Below are positions 14,601-29,600 of a stretch of DNA of 64,000 nt, in pieces. Under the pieces are notes generated by a model. It was not told the origin of the DNA. It saw only the letters and a program-made list of their open reading frames with translations, and ran no database searches. Source of the DNA: Vicugna pacos (taxonomy: Eukaryota > Chordata > Mammalia > Artiodactyla > Camelidae); assembly GCF_048564905.1 (NCBI RefSeq), contig NC_132995.1, positions 57,156,639 through 57,220,638 on the forward strand. The letters are read 5' to 3'. The translations under genes and the position numbers were made by a program. Position 1 is the first letter of the stretch; every line of letters begins with the position of its first letter.

Positions 14601-17600
14601 TCTGCCTAAACCTACCAATAAAACAGAACAAACAAATAAACAAAAAAAAAGCCCTTGAATACAACTGTTAATGCTAACTTCATCGTCTCTCTTTTCTCTA
14701 TTCCAACTTCCAAATCCTGTTTGCCCCAACATATGTATGTATGTGTGTGTGTGTATATATATATATACATGTATATATATATAAAATTCAGGTACCCTTT
14801 TGTATCTTAGCTTCAAGGAAGTCTAGGACTAAATATGATGCTGACCTATGGAAACAATCCACAATTTAAATTTCTAATAATTTCCTCTTTCCTTTGTCTC
14901 TACACTTTCCTCTGCCTTCTCTGCTGTCCTGGTACCTTTGATTTTTTTTTTTTACTCTTACTTTAAGGTTTATATTGCATGTATACACATATATTTCATT
15001 GTAAATTGCCTCAGAAATGTTTTGGGGGTGAGGCGCAGTAAGAAGGGTATAAATTTAAAAAAAAAAAACTGATAATGGAGACATCTACCTTCAGGAGATT
15101 TTCACTTTCTGCTATGATGGAGTAGTTTGTATCTGATCAGCTCCCTCCCACTCAGCTCCCTCACCTCCACACCCCCAGAATAACCATTAAAGATGGATAA
15201 AATAAAACAGATAATTGAATGCACTGGGGATCAATCCAGGTATCCATGATTAAGGGGCCAAGATTACAGAACTCCCCATGTCCACTGCTTTTTCTCTTGA
15301 GACATTTGCCAATTTTAAGTTATGAAGTAAAAGTAAAAGTTGTTAAGTAAGTAGAAAAAGCTGCCAACACCTCATTGGGCTGAGAAGACAGCAACTAAAA
15401 TTCAGGGCCATTAAGAAGGTCATAGTCTAAGGAGCTAAGGTTCTTGGGGAAAAGGTAATAGCAGAGAACACGCCACACTGCTTTACCCCCAAGGCAAATG
15501 AAAGCTGCTTGGGGGTGGGATTGGGGGAGGCGCGGGGAAGATTGGTACGTGGCTGAGAAGCTAAGCAGAAAATAAATACTAAGAGGCTAAAAGGTTAAGC
15601 GAAGTTTTTGACCATATCACAGTACTAGGGAAACAAAAACTGGAATTCTGAGTTCACAAAGGAAGTTAAATGATTGTAAATACCCCAGACTTTGAGTTAC
15701 AGCCTTGGAAAGGATGCTGTCCTTGGAGTAAGAGCAAAACTGGAGAACGACCAGCTCTCATGAATACTGAAATCTAGTCTTAAAACATCTCAGTCCTTTA
15801 CTGGATTATGGTGAGTTTCTATTACTCCACTGGCCTGCTAGTGGAAAAAAAAAATAAGGAAATCTTCCTGTGAAGAAGGTAACATCATACAGAGCCTCTA
15901 CAATGTCTCAGTATTCAGTCAAAACCTACCAGACATTCCATATGACAGCACCAAATGACTGAAAACAAAAGACAAAAAAAAAAAAAAACAATAGAAACAG
16001 ATTCACTGGGATCCAGATATTGGCGTTATCACATATGGACTTTAAAATAACTATGAGTAATTCACCAAAGAAAGAGGCAACAAGATTTCACCTAACTGAA
16101 ATCTAATAAAATAATTAGATTAAAATTCTAGAACTAAAAAAAAAAATCTGAAATTAAGAGCACAAAAAATGGGTTTGATATAAGATTAGATACAGCAAAA
16201 AAAAAAGTCAATATGAGATATCTAACTGAAGCCAGGGTATAAAATAGATGAAAATACAGCAAAGAGTCTTAAGAGACACATGAGAGATAGTAAAGAGGTT
16301 AAGACTATGTGTAACAGAGTCCCAGGATGACAGAGAAAGAATGTGACAGAATTAATTTCTGAAGAGGTAATATCTAAGGTGTTAAACCAACAAAAGACAT
16401 TATGCCACAGTTTCAAGAAGTACCATGTATCATAAGCAGTATAAATACAAAGAAAACCACAGATGGGTGCCTCAGTAAAACTGCTGAAAGTCAGAGAAGG
16501 GAGCAACAATATAACTGATCGCGGACAGTTCAACAGAAACAATGCTCATGAGATAATGAATGAAATCTTTAAAGTGATGAAGGAAAATAATTACTGACAC
16601 ATGCACTCCAATGTTCACAGCAGCACTATTTACAATAGCCAAGACATGGAAGCAACCTAAATGTCCATCGGCAGATGACTGGATAAAGAAGTTGTGCTTT
16701 ATATATACAATGGAATACTACTCAGCTATAAAAAGAGTGAGATAATGCCATTTGCAGCAACATGGATGGACCTAGAGATTATCAAGGAAAAAAAAAGTAA
16801 GACAGAGAAAGATAAATATCATATATCACTTATATGTGGAACCTAAAAAAACATGATATAAGTGAACTGATTTACAAAACAGAAAGAGACTCACAGACAT
16901 AGAAAATGACTTATGGTTACCAAAGGGGAAAGGTGGGGGCAGAGAGATAAATTAGTAGTTTGGGATTAGCAGATACTAACTACTATATATAAAATAGATA
17001 CACAACAAGGTCCCAATGTATAGCACAGGGAACTGCATTCAGTATCTTGTAATAACTTATAATATTTATTATAATAACTCATAATAAAAAAATACACACA
17101 ACTGAATCACTATGCTGTACACCAGAAACTTAACACAACATTGTAAATCAACTAAACTTCAATTAAAAAAAAAAAAAACCAACGTAGAATTCTACATAAA
17201 AATAAATCATTAACAAGGAACACAAAATAAACATGCTTTCAATCAACTCTCAACAAGGGAAAGAGAATTAATAAAAATAAATGCTAAAGGAATACCAGAA
17301 AGATATCCTAAAGAGAGTTCTTCAAATAGGAAGAAAATGACCTCAGACAGAATCATGAAAATACAGGAAGAGCAAAAGAAAGGGTAACTGTGTAGGTAAA
17401 TCTACTGAATGGTGGCACAAAAAGTGAGGGAAAGAGTGAAACAGTTTAAATATTTTCAAAAGTCTTGCATTTGCTAAAAGAATCATCAGTAGACACTAAC
17501 AAGTCAACAATGTATGTTCTAATCTCCAGAATAACCACAAAAATGAAAGAACGGATAACAAACAAATTGATGGGGGAATAATAATAAAGAAATAGTTGAT

Positions 17601-20600
17601 TAATCAAAGAATCCATAATTTCAGCTGAAATCATAAGCATTTCTCAAGTATTTATTTTACTCTTTTTTGTTGTTGTTTGTGGTTTTTTTTTTTTTTTTTT
17701 TTTTTGGAGGGGGAAGGTAATTAGGTTTACTTATTTATTTTCAGTGGAGATACTGGGGATTGAACCCAGGACCTCATGCATGCTAAGCTACCACTGAGCT
17801 AAATCATCCCCCCACCCCAAGTATTTCTGTTACAATGTATTCACTTTGATTCATCATCAAGTATCTCTCGACAAGACTGGGACAGAGAAAGAGGAGGAAT
17901 CATAACACGGTGTGTCTCTCTTAATGCCATGCACTGAGCTGGGCACAGTTCATGACTCCTCTGAATCAATCCACAGAACAGAACCATAAGGTAGATAGGA
18001 CCACCCTTGTCAAAGAACTGAGGAAACTGAGACCCAGAGAAGTCAAATAACTTGCTGAAGTGAGGGACTCAACCCAGGTTTATCCAGCCCATGCAGTGCA
18101 CTGTCAAGACAAAGATGGGCTGGGTTGGTTTTGTCTTCAACTGCATCATTGCTATTACCACCTTCTGTTGATTTTGTCTTTGCTCTGAGTTGGAATAAGA
18201 AACAGCTTGCAATTTCCTATAAAATATTTCAGATTCTCCAAGGGCAATGTGAACCACACGGGCAGCAAAGTAGCAGAAATGAGTTACTAAGAGAAGAAAT
18301 ATGTATTCTCAATATGAAGTAGACAGAGGAGAGAAACAGAGAAATGGGGTTCTTAAAAATAACTTAGTTTCTTCAAAATTTTTTTCTGACAAACTGCCTT
18401 CATTATTTTAAGTGATACTAGCTCTAAGATCTCATACTTTCATATTAAAAAAAGGTGAAGAGAACTTTATTCCAAAACCGTATCGGAAGGACTTTTGGAA
18501 GCCCACTGCTCTGACTTTTCAGCGGTGCAGATAATTAACCAGCAAGAGGTAATTGCTTCCAGATTACCATTTGCCTCCCTTTGAAGTACTCAGGAAAATA
18601 ATTAAATGCCTTCAAGTTTCTTCTATCATGTAGAATGGATGGGGATAGGCAAGAAAAGTCAGGCAAGTTTTTCAGTGCAATTATTCCTGCAATGTTTATT
18701 TCAATAAGCACTATTGGCAACCGTGAGGAATCATTAGGAGAGACACACTAATGAAGACTAAACTGTATTCATCTACCCTCTTCCACCCCCTCATGATATC
18801 CATGGGAAATAGATTTTTATTTCCTGGGTTATCATCAACATTACTCTACATCAAGACCTGCAGAGTACAGCTTATCTGCAAAGGATTTTTGCAATTGTTC
18901 CTATTATTGCTCAAATTTTATCACCTCACTGAGCTGCCTAGAAACAAGTAATCTGACTTTCCAATCGGAGCCATTTGTAAGATAAGTATTGGACATTACT
19001 GAATCCAGTAGTACAGGTAGAATGGAAATAGTGAAACTACAGAGCTTGTGGTATTTCAGCTTGGCTGTTTTCTTTTTTTTTTTAATTTATTTTTTTTAAT
19101 ATTCTTTTCTTTTTTAATTAAAGTTATCTAGCTTTGTCTTTGGGGGAGAGGTAATTAGGTTTGTTTGTTTGCTTGCTTGTTTGTTTGTTTGTTTATTTAA
19201 TGGAGGTACTGCGGATTGAACTCAGGACCTCATGCATGCTAAGCACGCACACGCACCCTCCCACTGAACTATGCCCTCCCTCCAGCTTGCCTTATAAAGT
19301 GACACCAAAATGCCCTTTCCTGAGACCTTATAAGGCCTTTAAGAGACAGGGGCCTATGGATTTCCAAATGGAGTTCCCAGTCCACACGTGAGCTAGAAGT
19401 GAATACTCAGAAGTACTGTAAACTCTCATACAGCCTTTACTGGAGCCTCTAACTTAATAAATGAGAAACCTTCGTCTGCATGTCGGCCACTGAGAGTTCT
19501 GGCAGGAAGGGGTCGTGCTGGCTTTCATCTCGACAGTCCCTAAGCGATGAAAATGCAGCAATGTACACATTAAACAAGTTACAGCCAGCAGAGAATGTGG
19601 AATGAGGTCACATATGGCAGTGCTTCAAAATCCCATCCAAAAGCAAGTAAGTTTCTATTAGAAAAGGCCTTATAATCATTAAGAAAAAAAAAGTTTCATC
19701 TAAGACCTCATGGAGATAAACTAGGCAAATACAACATGACTCATTTAGCAAACAACTGTTGAGCAAGAAACCCCTGTGCTAGATGCAATGTGAGAGAGGA
19801 AGGTAAATCAGCCTTTGGACCTTCTTTTAAGGGACTTACGGTATGCTGACTCATAAGGTGCATGTGAAACTGTAACTTCAGGAAGGACATATGTAACCAA
19901 AGAGAGGTATATAACAAGTGCCATGGGGTCCCAAAGAAAGTGAGCGTGTGTTCATCCAAAGAGATTAGTGAAAAGCTTCATACAGGGACAACATTTGAAT
20001 TTGGCCTTTGAAAAAAATGGCTGGGGGGGCAGTGCAGAGACAAGGAAGAGGGAGGTGACCAGAGTTAAAGGGAGGAGCCTAAGCAAAGACCTAGGAGGGG
20101 ACACGTGGGCAGTGGTGAAGAGTAGGGCAGCTGGAGCAGTGTGTCAAGAGCATGCCGGAGTGGACACAAGGGAGGTCAACCGGGAGCCCGCTACATGGTG
20201 ACGGGGAGGGGTACAAGGAGCAACCAACAGCGAGGGCAGGAACAGAAAGGCAGCAGCTCCAGGGAGGGCCTTGTGAGAAGGATCCACAGACAGACCTGAG
20301 ATGTGACGGACGTCCCAGGGAAGCTGAGAGCTGCTAAGGAAACACAGTGGAGAAGAGCAGTCAGTGAGATCCAGACAAGTGGAAAGGTCTACCAAATGGT
20401 GGAAGCGGAAACCCCTCAAAGGTATCTGAGCCCCAGATGAATGTGGAGTCACGAGCACAGAGGTCAGGGAAGAGGAGGTCTGGTGAAGATGTGGGAGATG
20501 TCCATGAGGTCCCCACACGGCAGAGTACAGAGAAGAGGGAAGGGGACAAAACCATAGCAAACTCCTATCATGTAAGACACAAGTAGAAGAAAAAGAGAAA

Positions 20601-23600
20601 AAAAGAAGAGGAAAAAAAGGAGGGAAGGAAGGAAGGAGGAAGGGAGAGAGGGCGAGAGAAAGAAGGAAGAGAAGAAAGAGAAAAAGAAAAAAGAGAGAAA
20701 GAAAGAAAGAGAATGAAAGAAAGAAAAAGAGAAAAGAAAAAAAGGAAGAGGAAAAAAGAAATAGTAGCATAGTAGCCAGTTGGGAAGAAAACCAGAAAAG
20801 GCTTATATCCTAGCAGCCAAAGGATGCAAGGACTCCAAGAAGGATTTGGGAGTGATCCCTACTGTTTTACTTACGGACATATCCAACCACTTGCCTCTAG
20901 GAGGCTGCGAGCTCCTGAGACAGGCCCTGGTTCCTACACTATCTGCAACCTGCACAGTATCTAGCGATAGATCCCTATGATATGTTTCAGTTTGAAATAA
21001 TTAAAAAAAAAAAAAGAACAACAATACCAAACTTGCAGAAAAGTCAAGGTCGATGGATGCTGAGAAAGGATTGCTGAACTGACGACTAGGTGACACTGGT
21101 CACCTCCACAGAACTGCATCTGCCGTGACGTGGTGGTGTGGGACTTGGAGAGCAACAGCCAGGAGAAAGGAACAATCAAGATGCAAAGAAGACAGGGTAT
21201 AGCCATGACAGAGACCCCAAAGCAGGCAAAAGGGAATGACGGGCACAAGTGGGCAGTTTATCCTAGAAAGTCAGCCAGTCAGTCCTCTAAGCGCTTCCTC
21301 AACACTGGGACGCGGGGCCAAGAGTCCCTGCTCACAAGAAGCTTGTGTTCCATTTAAGGAGAGAGAGGGGAAACAAGCCTAGAACAATGATCAACGCCAT
21401 CAAGATAAAACAAACCAATATATTCATGACTGCGGGCTGGGGGCGGCTGCTTTTAGCCAGTGTGGTCAGAAGGGCCCTTCTGAGAAGGTCACCTGTGAGT
21501 TCAGGCCAAAATGAGGGGGAGACAGGGGTAGAACTCTGGGGTAAGATTGCTCCAGGCAGAGACCAGCAAAGAGAGAAGCACTAAGATGGAGCAAGCCTGG
21601 GGGTTCAAGGGATAGAAAACAGATCAGTGCGACTGGATTATAATGAACAAGGGAACTCTGGTTGAAATGGGAAGCACAGAAATCAGGGGATGATGGAGGC
21701 TGCTGCATCTGTAGAAAGTCCACCCTGGTTGCTACGTGAAAGGTGGGCGATAGTGGGGCCCATTTGGAAGCAAGGACACCAGAACGGAAGCTGTCACAGT
21801 AGACCAAGCACAGGATGACATTTGGCCTCTCAGCTTGTGGTGGTGATTCTCAAGAGCAGTCAGACTCAGAATATATTCTGTATATAACTAAAAAGACACA
21901 TTGCCATTTTGAAGGTGGAGAGTGAGGAAGATGGGAATTGGGGCAACACAGGCTCTGCCTCGAGCATCTGGGTGCATGGTGAAGCCATTTCCTGAGATGG
22001 AAAAGTAACTGGCGGGAAGGAGTTCACACCAGGCAAAGCCAGAGTTCTCTCTGGCCATTCTGAGGGGCCCATTTGACATGCGAGTCAGGGCGCAGCATGG
22101 CGGAGCAGGCCGTGGATGTGTATGTGTCTAGGGCTCAGGGGAGGTCCAAGCAGAGACGGTCACTGAAGAGGCACCAGCACATGGATGGCATTCAAAGCCA
22201 CAAGCTGCGTGGGGTCACAAAGGGACAGAGTACACACATACAAATGGAAAAAGAGCCAAAGACAGTGCCCTTACTTTTTTCAGAATTCAGGAGAAAAGGA
22301 TAGTTAAAATACAGCAAGGTTTGAGGCAAAAAACTTGAGGAACCTTAAGTTAGTCCCCAATGTCTCGGTGAAGTCGCGGAGAGGGGTTTAGATCCTGGAG
22401 ATTGTGGACAAGGTGCAGAATAAGAATCAGAAGGAATATAATAGAAAACCATCACAAAATGAACACAAGGTTCACTGTGGTGCAGTGAAGACACCACAAC
22501 TGGTGAGAAACTCGGGTGGGTAGGTTTTGAGATTTTTTTTCCCCAGTAAAATGACAAAGCTCAGACTTAGGGACTATGGTTGGTGTGGATTACTCAGCTA
22601 CAGTTATGAGAACTGGCAAAAAAAAAAAATGTGGCAGAGGGTCCTCAGGGTGTTAACTAGCTCACTGCTGACATGCTGACCACCAGCATTAGAGCCCAGG
22701 AAGTGAACGTGGCTTGGAAAAAAAGGAACTTCCAGGACCAGTGAGGATGAAGAGTAGGTTCAACAGGTAGGAGGGCATCTGAAAGGAGTCAGGGGACGCA
22801 GTGGTGGTCACAGAGGGAAACAGCAGAGGTGACAACCAAAAGGTGAACGAATTCTGAGTGATGACAAGATCCAGGTGTGGCCATTGAATCTCACCAAGTG
22901 TGTTATTTTTTCCCAGGGGCCAAGATTGCCATAGAAGGCACTCCCTGAGTCCTTGCTGGTCTGAGCTGGCTACAGGAACCCAAGGACAGGGCGGTGGGAC
23001 TGACAGACCATGGCGGTGAAGAAGGGTGGTATGGAGAGCTAAATCTTGGTCTCCCTTAGCATTTACACGACAGTTTCTGGCTCTGGTCTGTGGTCATTCA
23101 TATCTGCGAATCTTTTAGCCTTCATGCAGGGTGAGGAGGAAGGGTAAGCATATGCTTCCCCAGGTGAAACAGGAGTTTGGTGAGAAGAAGACGACTTCCC
23201 ACTGCCCTGGGATGGACAGGCTCTTCAGTCAGTGCAACTTTCCTCAGCTTCTGCTGCTGAGATAACCGTCCCCTCTGCGCTACAGATGGGAAAGGCACGG
23301 AAGACAGGAGGTGCGGGGCCACCAGCCACCGAGGAACCACTGCAAGTCACTTCTTAAAGACTGGATCATTAACTAACCAAACGCCTTACCAGTGAAGCCT
23401 AGCTCACGTGACCACGACATCGCCTCCAGTTCTGTGGCCTTTGAGAGATCCTGGGCGGCCAGGGTCACGCCAAATCCTTACTTCTACATCACGAAATTGT
23501 GCGGGTTTGCACTGTGTCAACATGGCTAAGTTAGAACTGCACTCCCCAGAATCCTCCTCCCTGCGCAGTTCCGGGTCAGAGCTGGACAAGAGAGAAGTGC

Positions 23601-26600
23601 CTGTGAGACCTGGGAGGTGGAAAGGAAGCAGCAGCCATTATACTGTGGTGGTCGTCGCGGTTAAAGGCAGGGAGAGACATGCACGGTGCTGGTGGGTACC
23701 AGTTTGCCCCCACTCTTCTTTCTGCTCTGGGTTTCTTCCCAAATGCTTTCGTTACTGACCAATGTGGCTCTAAGACCACCGGATGCTCGGCTGCAAACTC
23801 AAAGGCGGTAGCTCTGAAGAGGCCATTTCCCTTACAGACTCTTATGCCAGCCCCCACCTCCCCTACCCCCACCCCCACTGCAGTCCCACTCTGCCTGGCT
23901 CCCCGATTCCTCTGCCACCCTCACCAGTGCTTCAGGAAGGCTGCCTAGTGGCTTTCCCTGACCCCTTTTCAGACCCTCATTTCCCCGGCTCCTCCCGAAA
24001 TTGTGTAGACTAACCCCTCTCCTCCATGCCTCATTCCCTCGTATTCGCAGTGGCTCTGCTCCTCTGATGCAACCCTGATACACAAGCCAAGTCTTGAGAA
24101 GGAAGCTTTGCCCTCAAGGACTCAGTAATTGACAAAAACCACCTTACATTTATAGCATGGCTTTATGGTTTGCAAATCCTGTTCACATGATTTAATACTC
24201 AACCTTGAGAGGATTAAATAAGGAAACTGAGGTTCCGAGAAGTGAGGTGACCAAAGAACAACAGAAAGGCGCAAAAGCCACTTCGAGGCACTCTGTACCA
24301 ATGGGTAACCAAAATAACTCAACCATCATGAAATGATTCAAACAATTCTCTGTCCAGGGACCAGAGACAGAAAAAGCTGAGACAAGATCTATCCACAAGG
24401 ATTATTTTAGAGTGTTCTATAAAATTAACAGCTGCTAGAGGCCCAAACACTGCCCAGCACCCCTCACTTCTCAGCCATTTTCCATCCTCCCCATGTTTGA
24501 ACGGGCCAACATAGTCTGCCAAGTTCTGTGTGAACACCTGGTCCTCCTTTTAGTCTCTAGTTTAAACAGAACGGGAGATTCACACTGAGTTTCAACTTGC
24601 ATCTGGGCATGAATGCACCTGAGATAACTGTTGGTAAAATTCTCCCTCCTTACCTTGGGCAGCTTTGTCCTCTCTCCCCCAGTTTAACTGTTTCCCACGC
24701 CCATTTTCTCCTCTTCCTTTGCCTTGTCCATCCCTCCTCCCCAGCACAGCCTTCAGCCTGCCCTCGATGTTTACAGACCCGCTGCCAGATGCCATGGGTG
24801 GTTTGGTGGAGGTCCATGCCAGCTTCCCCGCTGATGCCCAGTAGGAGTGTAGTTTGGTAGTTTGACTTGAACAGAAAAGACTCTGAGTTCACATGCCCTT
24901 TAAGGAAAAGACTCGGACTCCATCAGTCTGATATTTCATTCCTTCACGCAGCAGTTGTCCACTGCACACCTGCTGCGTGCAGAACCAACTGTCAGGTAAG
25001 GGGATGAGCCAAGACCTAGCCGTGTCAGGGTCAAGGAGGGCAGAGCAGTGTGGCAGCTTCACAGAAAAGCTTGAGAGGAGACGAGTCCTCCAACAACAAG
25101 AATCTTCTAAAATATCAAGTAAAAAAAGACATGAGGAACTTAGGAAGGCAGAACCAGAGAAAAACAGCCATTCACTCACAACATCAAGTTTAAACTCCTT
25201 CAGGTGACATTCCAGGTGCCTCACAATCTTAGGACTTGCCCTCCAGTCTCCAGCCTTTCCCTTTGAAGCCCCTAAAACTAACTTAACCCTCCACTCCACC
25301 AAAAAGGAGTCTTATAAATAGGTGTTATTTCTCTACCCATGTTCTTCCCTCTGCCTGAAACAAATAACCCACCCTTTCTCTGCCAGACAAAAACCTACTG
25401 ATGGTCCGGACTTAATGAGTTCCCAAGAGTCCATCTTGCGGAAACTTTCCCTGATCCTCCCTCAGCCCCAGCCCGCAGCCCCAGGCAGAGTTCGGAATGT
25501 GCCTGCTGAGGGTCCACTCGGCATGGCCGCCATGAGCACCCAGGCTCCTTTGCTGGTCTGCCACCCTTGCTGGACATGAGCCCCGTGATGGGGCAGACGG
25601 CCCCCTGCTCATCACCATGTTCCTAGCCCGGCAGCATGCCTGCTGATGTAACGACTGGGATCACTCCCATCTCAATGAGCCTCTGCAAACTGGAATCCTA
25701 GAGCCAGAACTGATCTTTGGACTGTCATCTAGGCGGGTTAACAGGAGTTACTTAACTTCACTTACATCAGAAATGGCCCCTCATTGATGAATTTTCAAAA
25801 AAGCTCTCCGCTAAGCTCATAACAGAAAGTGAAGGGCATATGATTGAGTGACCATAACACACAGGACCATCAGTCAAGAGACCAGTTCTCAGCACCCCAG
25901 GAAGTGATACAATCTCAATCTCCCACACCCACATCAGGCTTATTACTACTCTTCTTTGGAGCTAGAGAAGCTGACCTGGCTGCTTTGGATCCTTACAAAA
26001 GGTTCCCAATCCAGACGTGGCACTAAAGCCTAAAAAATGCATATACAGGTAGAGGGGAGCTGCAGGTAGCGATACAAACAGGTGTAGAGAATTACGTCAG
26101 TGGTCCCACCTTTTCTGCAAGATCACCTCTGTTGAAACCAGACCAGAATGCATTCCCTTTTCTTTAAACTTTCAGCATTTTTTTCCCCTAACAATCCTTA
26201 GACACTCCTTGGATGCCACCTCTCTTCCTGTGTCTACGTCGTGCCTCCACATTGAGACTGGCAGCTACAGGAGTCAAGGGACTGGGACCACGTCCTTATA
26301 TGCCCAGGGCTCTAGACTCACACCTGGCACAGGGTAGATAATAAGAGTAGTTGCGAGCGGGGCAGACAGGGAGGTGAGGCACACGCTGTAGGCAGCAGCC
26401 CCGCCGCGTCTTCCTGCAGACGTGGCCAGAGCTGGCCGCTTACGAGAACAGTGATGACAAGCAGACGGTGTGTGGTTTGGACTAACCCAGCCACCAGGCG
26501 CTTGAAGCATGCACTGGAACCGGAGAAGTCTGCTTCTCCACGCTGTGAGCAACCAAGATGAAGCCCAGGAAGGGAGCAGATGCCAGCTGGGGATGGGAGA

Positions 26601-29600
26601 GGCTCTGCCAACCCCCAGAAAGGGAGGAAAGGGTGGAGGGAGCAGAGAGACAATAGTCAGAACCCATGAGTAGTCTGTCTTCTACACCAGCTGCCAAGGA
26701 AAAAGGAGACAATCCTACGAGGCAGGGTGAGGACTTTCCCATCCCCTCCTCTTCACATGTGGACTCCATCTTCTCCTACCCCACCCCCACCCACGAACCT
26801 CCGTCTCAGAATCAAATGTAAGACGGGCAATGTGCATGTAGACGACAGTCGTTTCTAAGGCCACAGAGTGAGGGGTGCTTGGGAGAACTTCAAGCGGAGT
26901 CATTAAAACATGATTATGTGCTTCTTTGTCCTGAGGCCCAAATACCATCAATGAACACGCTGGAGAGAACACAGAGCCTGCCTTACCACTGTTTTCTCAG
27001 GACCAAACACAGCCTGCTGTGGGATAACTCCCCTTGGGCCTGGGGCTCCTCGCTGCCTCTGTGACACTCCAGAGGTACGGTGACAGTGGTACCATCCCCA
27101 GGGACCTACAAGCCAGGTTCAACATTAAGCTTTCTGGGACTCACATTAATGGTCGGAAAAAACTTGTTTTCGGGATAAACTGTTATTAAAGTGGGACTCT
27201 GATGAATAAACCACATGACCGCATAAACCTTGTTTCCATAGAAAACCATCTAAAATTCCCCATCCTTCCTCTGAATCTTTTTTGTGTCTCTTATCAGCCA
27301 AGAGTCCTTTGGAGAAATGCTCTGATAAACTACCTAAGGGGCTCGTCAGTAATTGTTTGGTGAGCCATTTTCCTTGTGAGAAATGACCAAAAATATGATT
27401 ATGGCCTGACTTACCACCTTAATTTAGCAGGCTAGCTTCCTGTGAGCCCCGGCAGACCTCACCAGCCTTGTGCATGTGGGCTGTTACCACCGATGCCACT
27501 GACACTTTTCAGGGTGACTCTGTTCCTGTTCTGCCCCTCTGCCCACCTCCCTTCCCCAGAGTTTAATATCCACACCCCCTGAGGTCTCTCTTACTGTTCC
27601 AGTTCAAGTCAGCTAATCCCCAAATGGGACACCATCCTGCACACACCAATTTTACTCCCACCTCTGAGAAGCTGTGCCAGTCATTTTCAGACCCGAAATG
27701 CTTTTCCTGCTCTGGGCTCGAACCATTTTGCAGATTGACCTGTTCCATGGAGCCTTACTCTAAAGCAGCTCCTGGTCTCAGTTTTAGCCCTAAAATTCTG
27801 CAGCCCCATATGCACAATCTCATAATCTAATAATCTAATCCATCCACTCAGATGTTTAAAAACGACGATCCATCCTGCTGTTCAGTTATAACTGGTTCAG
27901 TTTCCGCTTTGGACTCCATTTCCTAATTCCTTGTAATTCTTTTTTTTTTCATTGAGGTATAGTTGATTTACAGTGTTGTTGGTTTTAGATGCACAGCATG
28001 GTGATTCAATTATACATATACATATATATTCCTTTTCATATTCTTTTCCATTATAAGCTATTACAAGATATTGAATACAGTTCCCTGTGCTGTATGGTAG
28101 GACCTTGTTGTTTATCCGTTTTATATATAGTAGTGTGTATATTGTAATCTTTCACAATGTCGGAAACATGGTTAGTAGTCCCTAAATGCTGCTGAAGCAC
28201 CAAAAAATAAGACTATAAGGAAAAAAATAGGAATGTTGTGTATGAATAGTTGAGCACAAATTATTCACTCACTACTGTGCTCCCTTCGACCAACATGACT
28301 AAGTGCCCATCACGTGCCAGGCTCTGGGCTAGGCACTGCAGTTTTAGCTTACTGTATGGATTTCTCAATCAAAGATGATGGACTGTGATGCCTTCTAATA
28401 AATAAGAAAACATTTGGATGTGCCAGCCTTCGGAAAATGGAAAAATGAATAGCTGTGCCAAAAGTGGTTTGGTTTTGTTTTTTTTAACTCCTCGCTGCAG
28501 CATAAGCAAAGTCGCAGTGTACTGGACAAACACCAAATCAGCTAACGTTCTGTTTTTAGGACGTCTTAAAGGGGCAGTACCTTCAAAAAGGACCATCCAC
28601 CCCTTCATCTCTGGAATAGCAGAAGGCAGCAGGCCACTTCAGACACAGTGCAGGATTCATTCCCAGGTTCTGGATAAGCCTCAAAAAGATCTGCATCCAT
28701 GATGAGTAAAAGAACCTCACTGGGTCAGTAGCAGCATCCATAGGTGCCCCTGAGAGTAGCCAGGAGGGCGGGGTGCAGTGAGGACTGTGGTCATAGCACA
28801 GGTTCCCACCAACAGCAGGGAGGTTTTCCAGGATGTATCCTTTCATTTGCTATCGTATCCAACGTCATTTGTGCCTTTCCCTTCCAGGCTAAGAGAATGA
28901 AAAAGAAGGAAATCCCCAAAACACTAGAACACATTGCTTAGCCAATTAAGGCCACTGATTGGAGATGCTGGAATTTGAACTTTCCTGCTCTGTAGGAAGG
29001 TGGAAAATCCAAAGCACTGCCAACGTTTGGACCCAGCTCACAGTGTCTGCGTCTCTTCTCGCTGTGGTCTGCCGGTGTCCGGAAAAAGAGGGCCTGTGGT
29101 GCATAACTGTCTACCAGCTCAACGTGAGCGCTCAGTGAGGAAGAAAACACAAGTCACAGCGCTGAGGGCCAAGCCTTGCTCACTCAACAGCAACTTACTT
29201 GTGGCTAACACCTTCCACAGAACTTGCAAAAAAGAAAAAAAAATCAGTGATAAGAACAGTCTGTCATCTAGAAACACTTAATTGGTTTTACTGTTTCTCT
29301 CACTTTTCTCAGAGGTCCATGTGAAAACGCAGTTAGTCCAGTAGTGGCGACATCCTGGTAACCTAGAGCACCGGGAGGAAAGATGCCAGTGTCACTGCAC
29401 GGACGGGCTCGGAGGAGGAGTAACTGCTGCTGCAATGCTAACAATCCCAGAGCCCTGAGGCACCGATGCCCGGTGCGGAGAGCTGCCAGGCAGGTGAGGG
29501 ATGAAAGGCACAGGCTGCAGACAGGAGTGCTGGGGAAGACGGGGCGAGGAGCCAGGGCTGGACCGGGTGGCCCATATGGCCGGCAGCAGGGGTCAGCATG

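Noticed and set aside
20144-20770. Minus-strand open frame of 208 codons rich in Phe, Leu and Ser
   Set aside because: Its start is translated from the polypurine tract (low complexity) and the rest from degraded L2; no family similarity.
23500-24080. Possible old LTR-type repeat
   Set aside because: Resembles repeats I have seen but I could not place it in a family with enough confidence to list it as an element.
29370-29600. CpG-containing stretch that might be an exon with a 'caggtgaggg' donor
   Set aside because: No matching acceptor, no family similarity, and PTGFRN continuity from exon 1 to exon 2 is complete without it.
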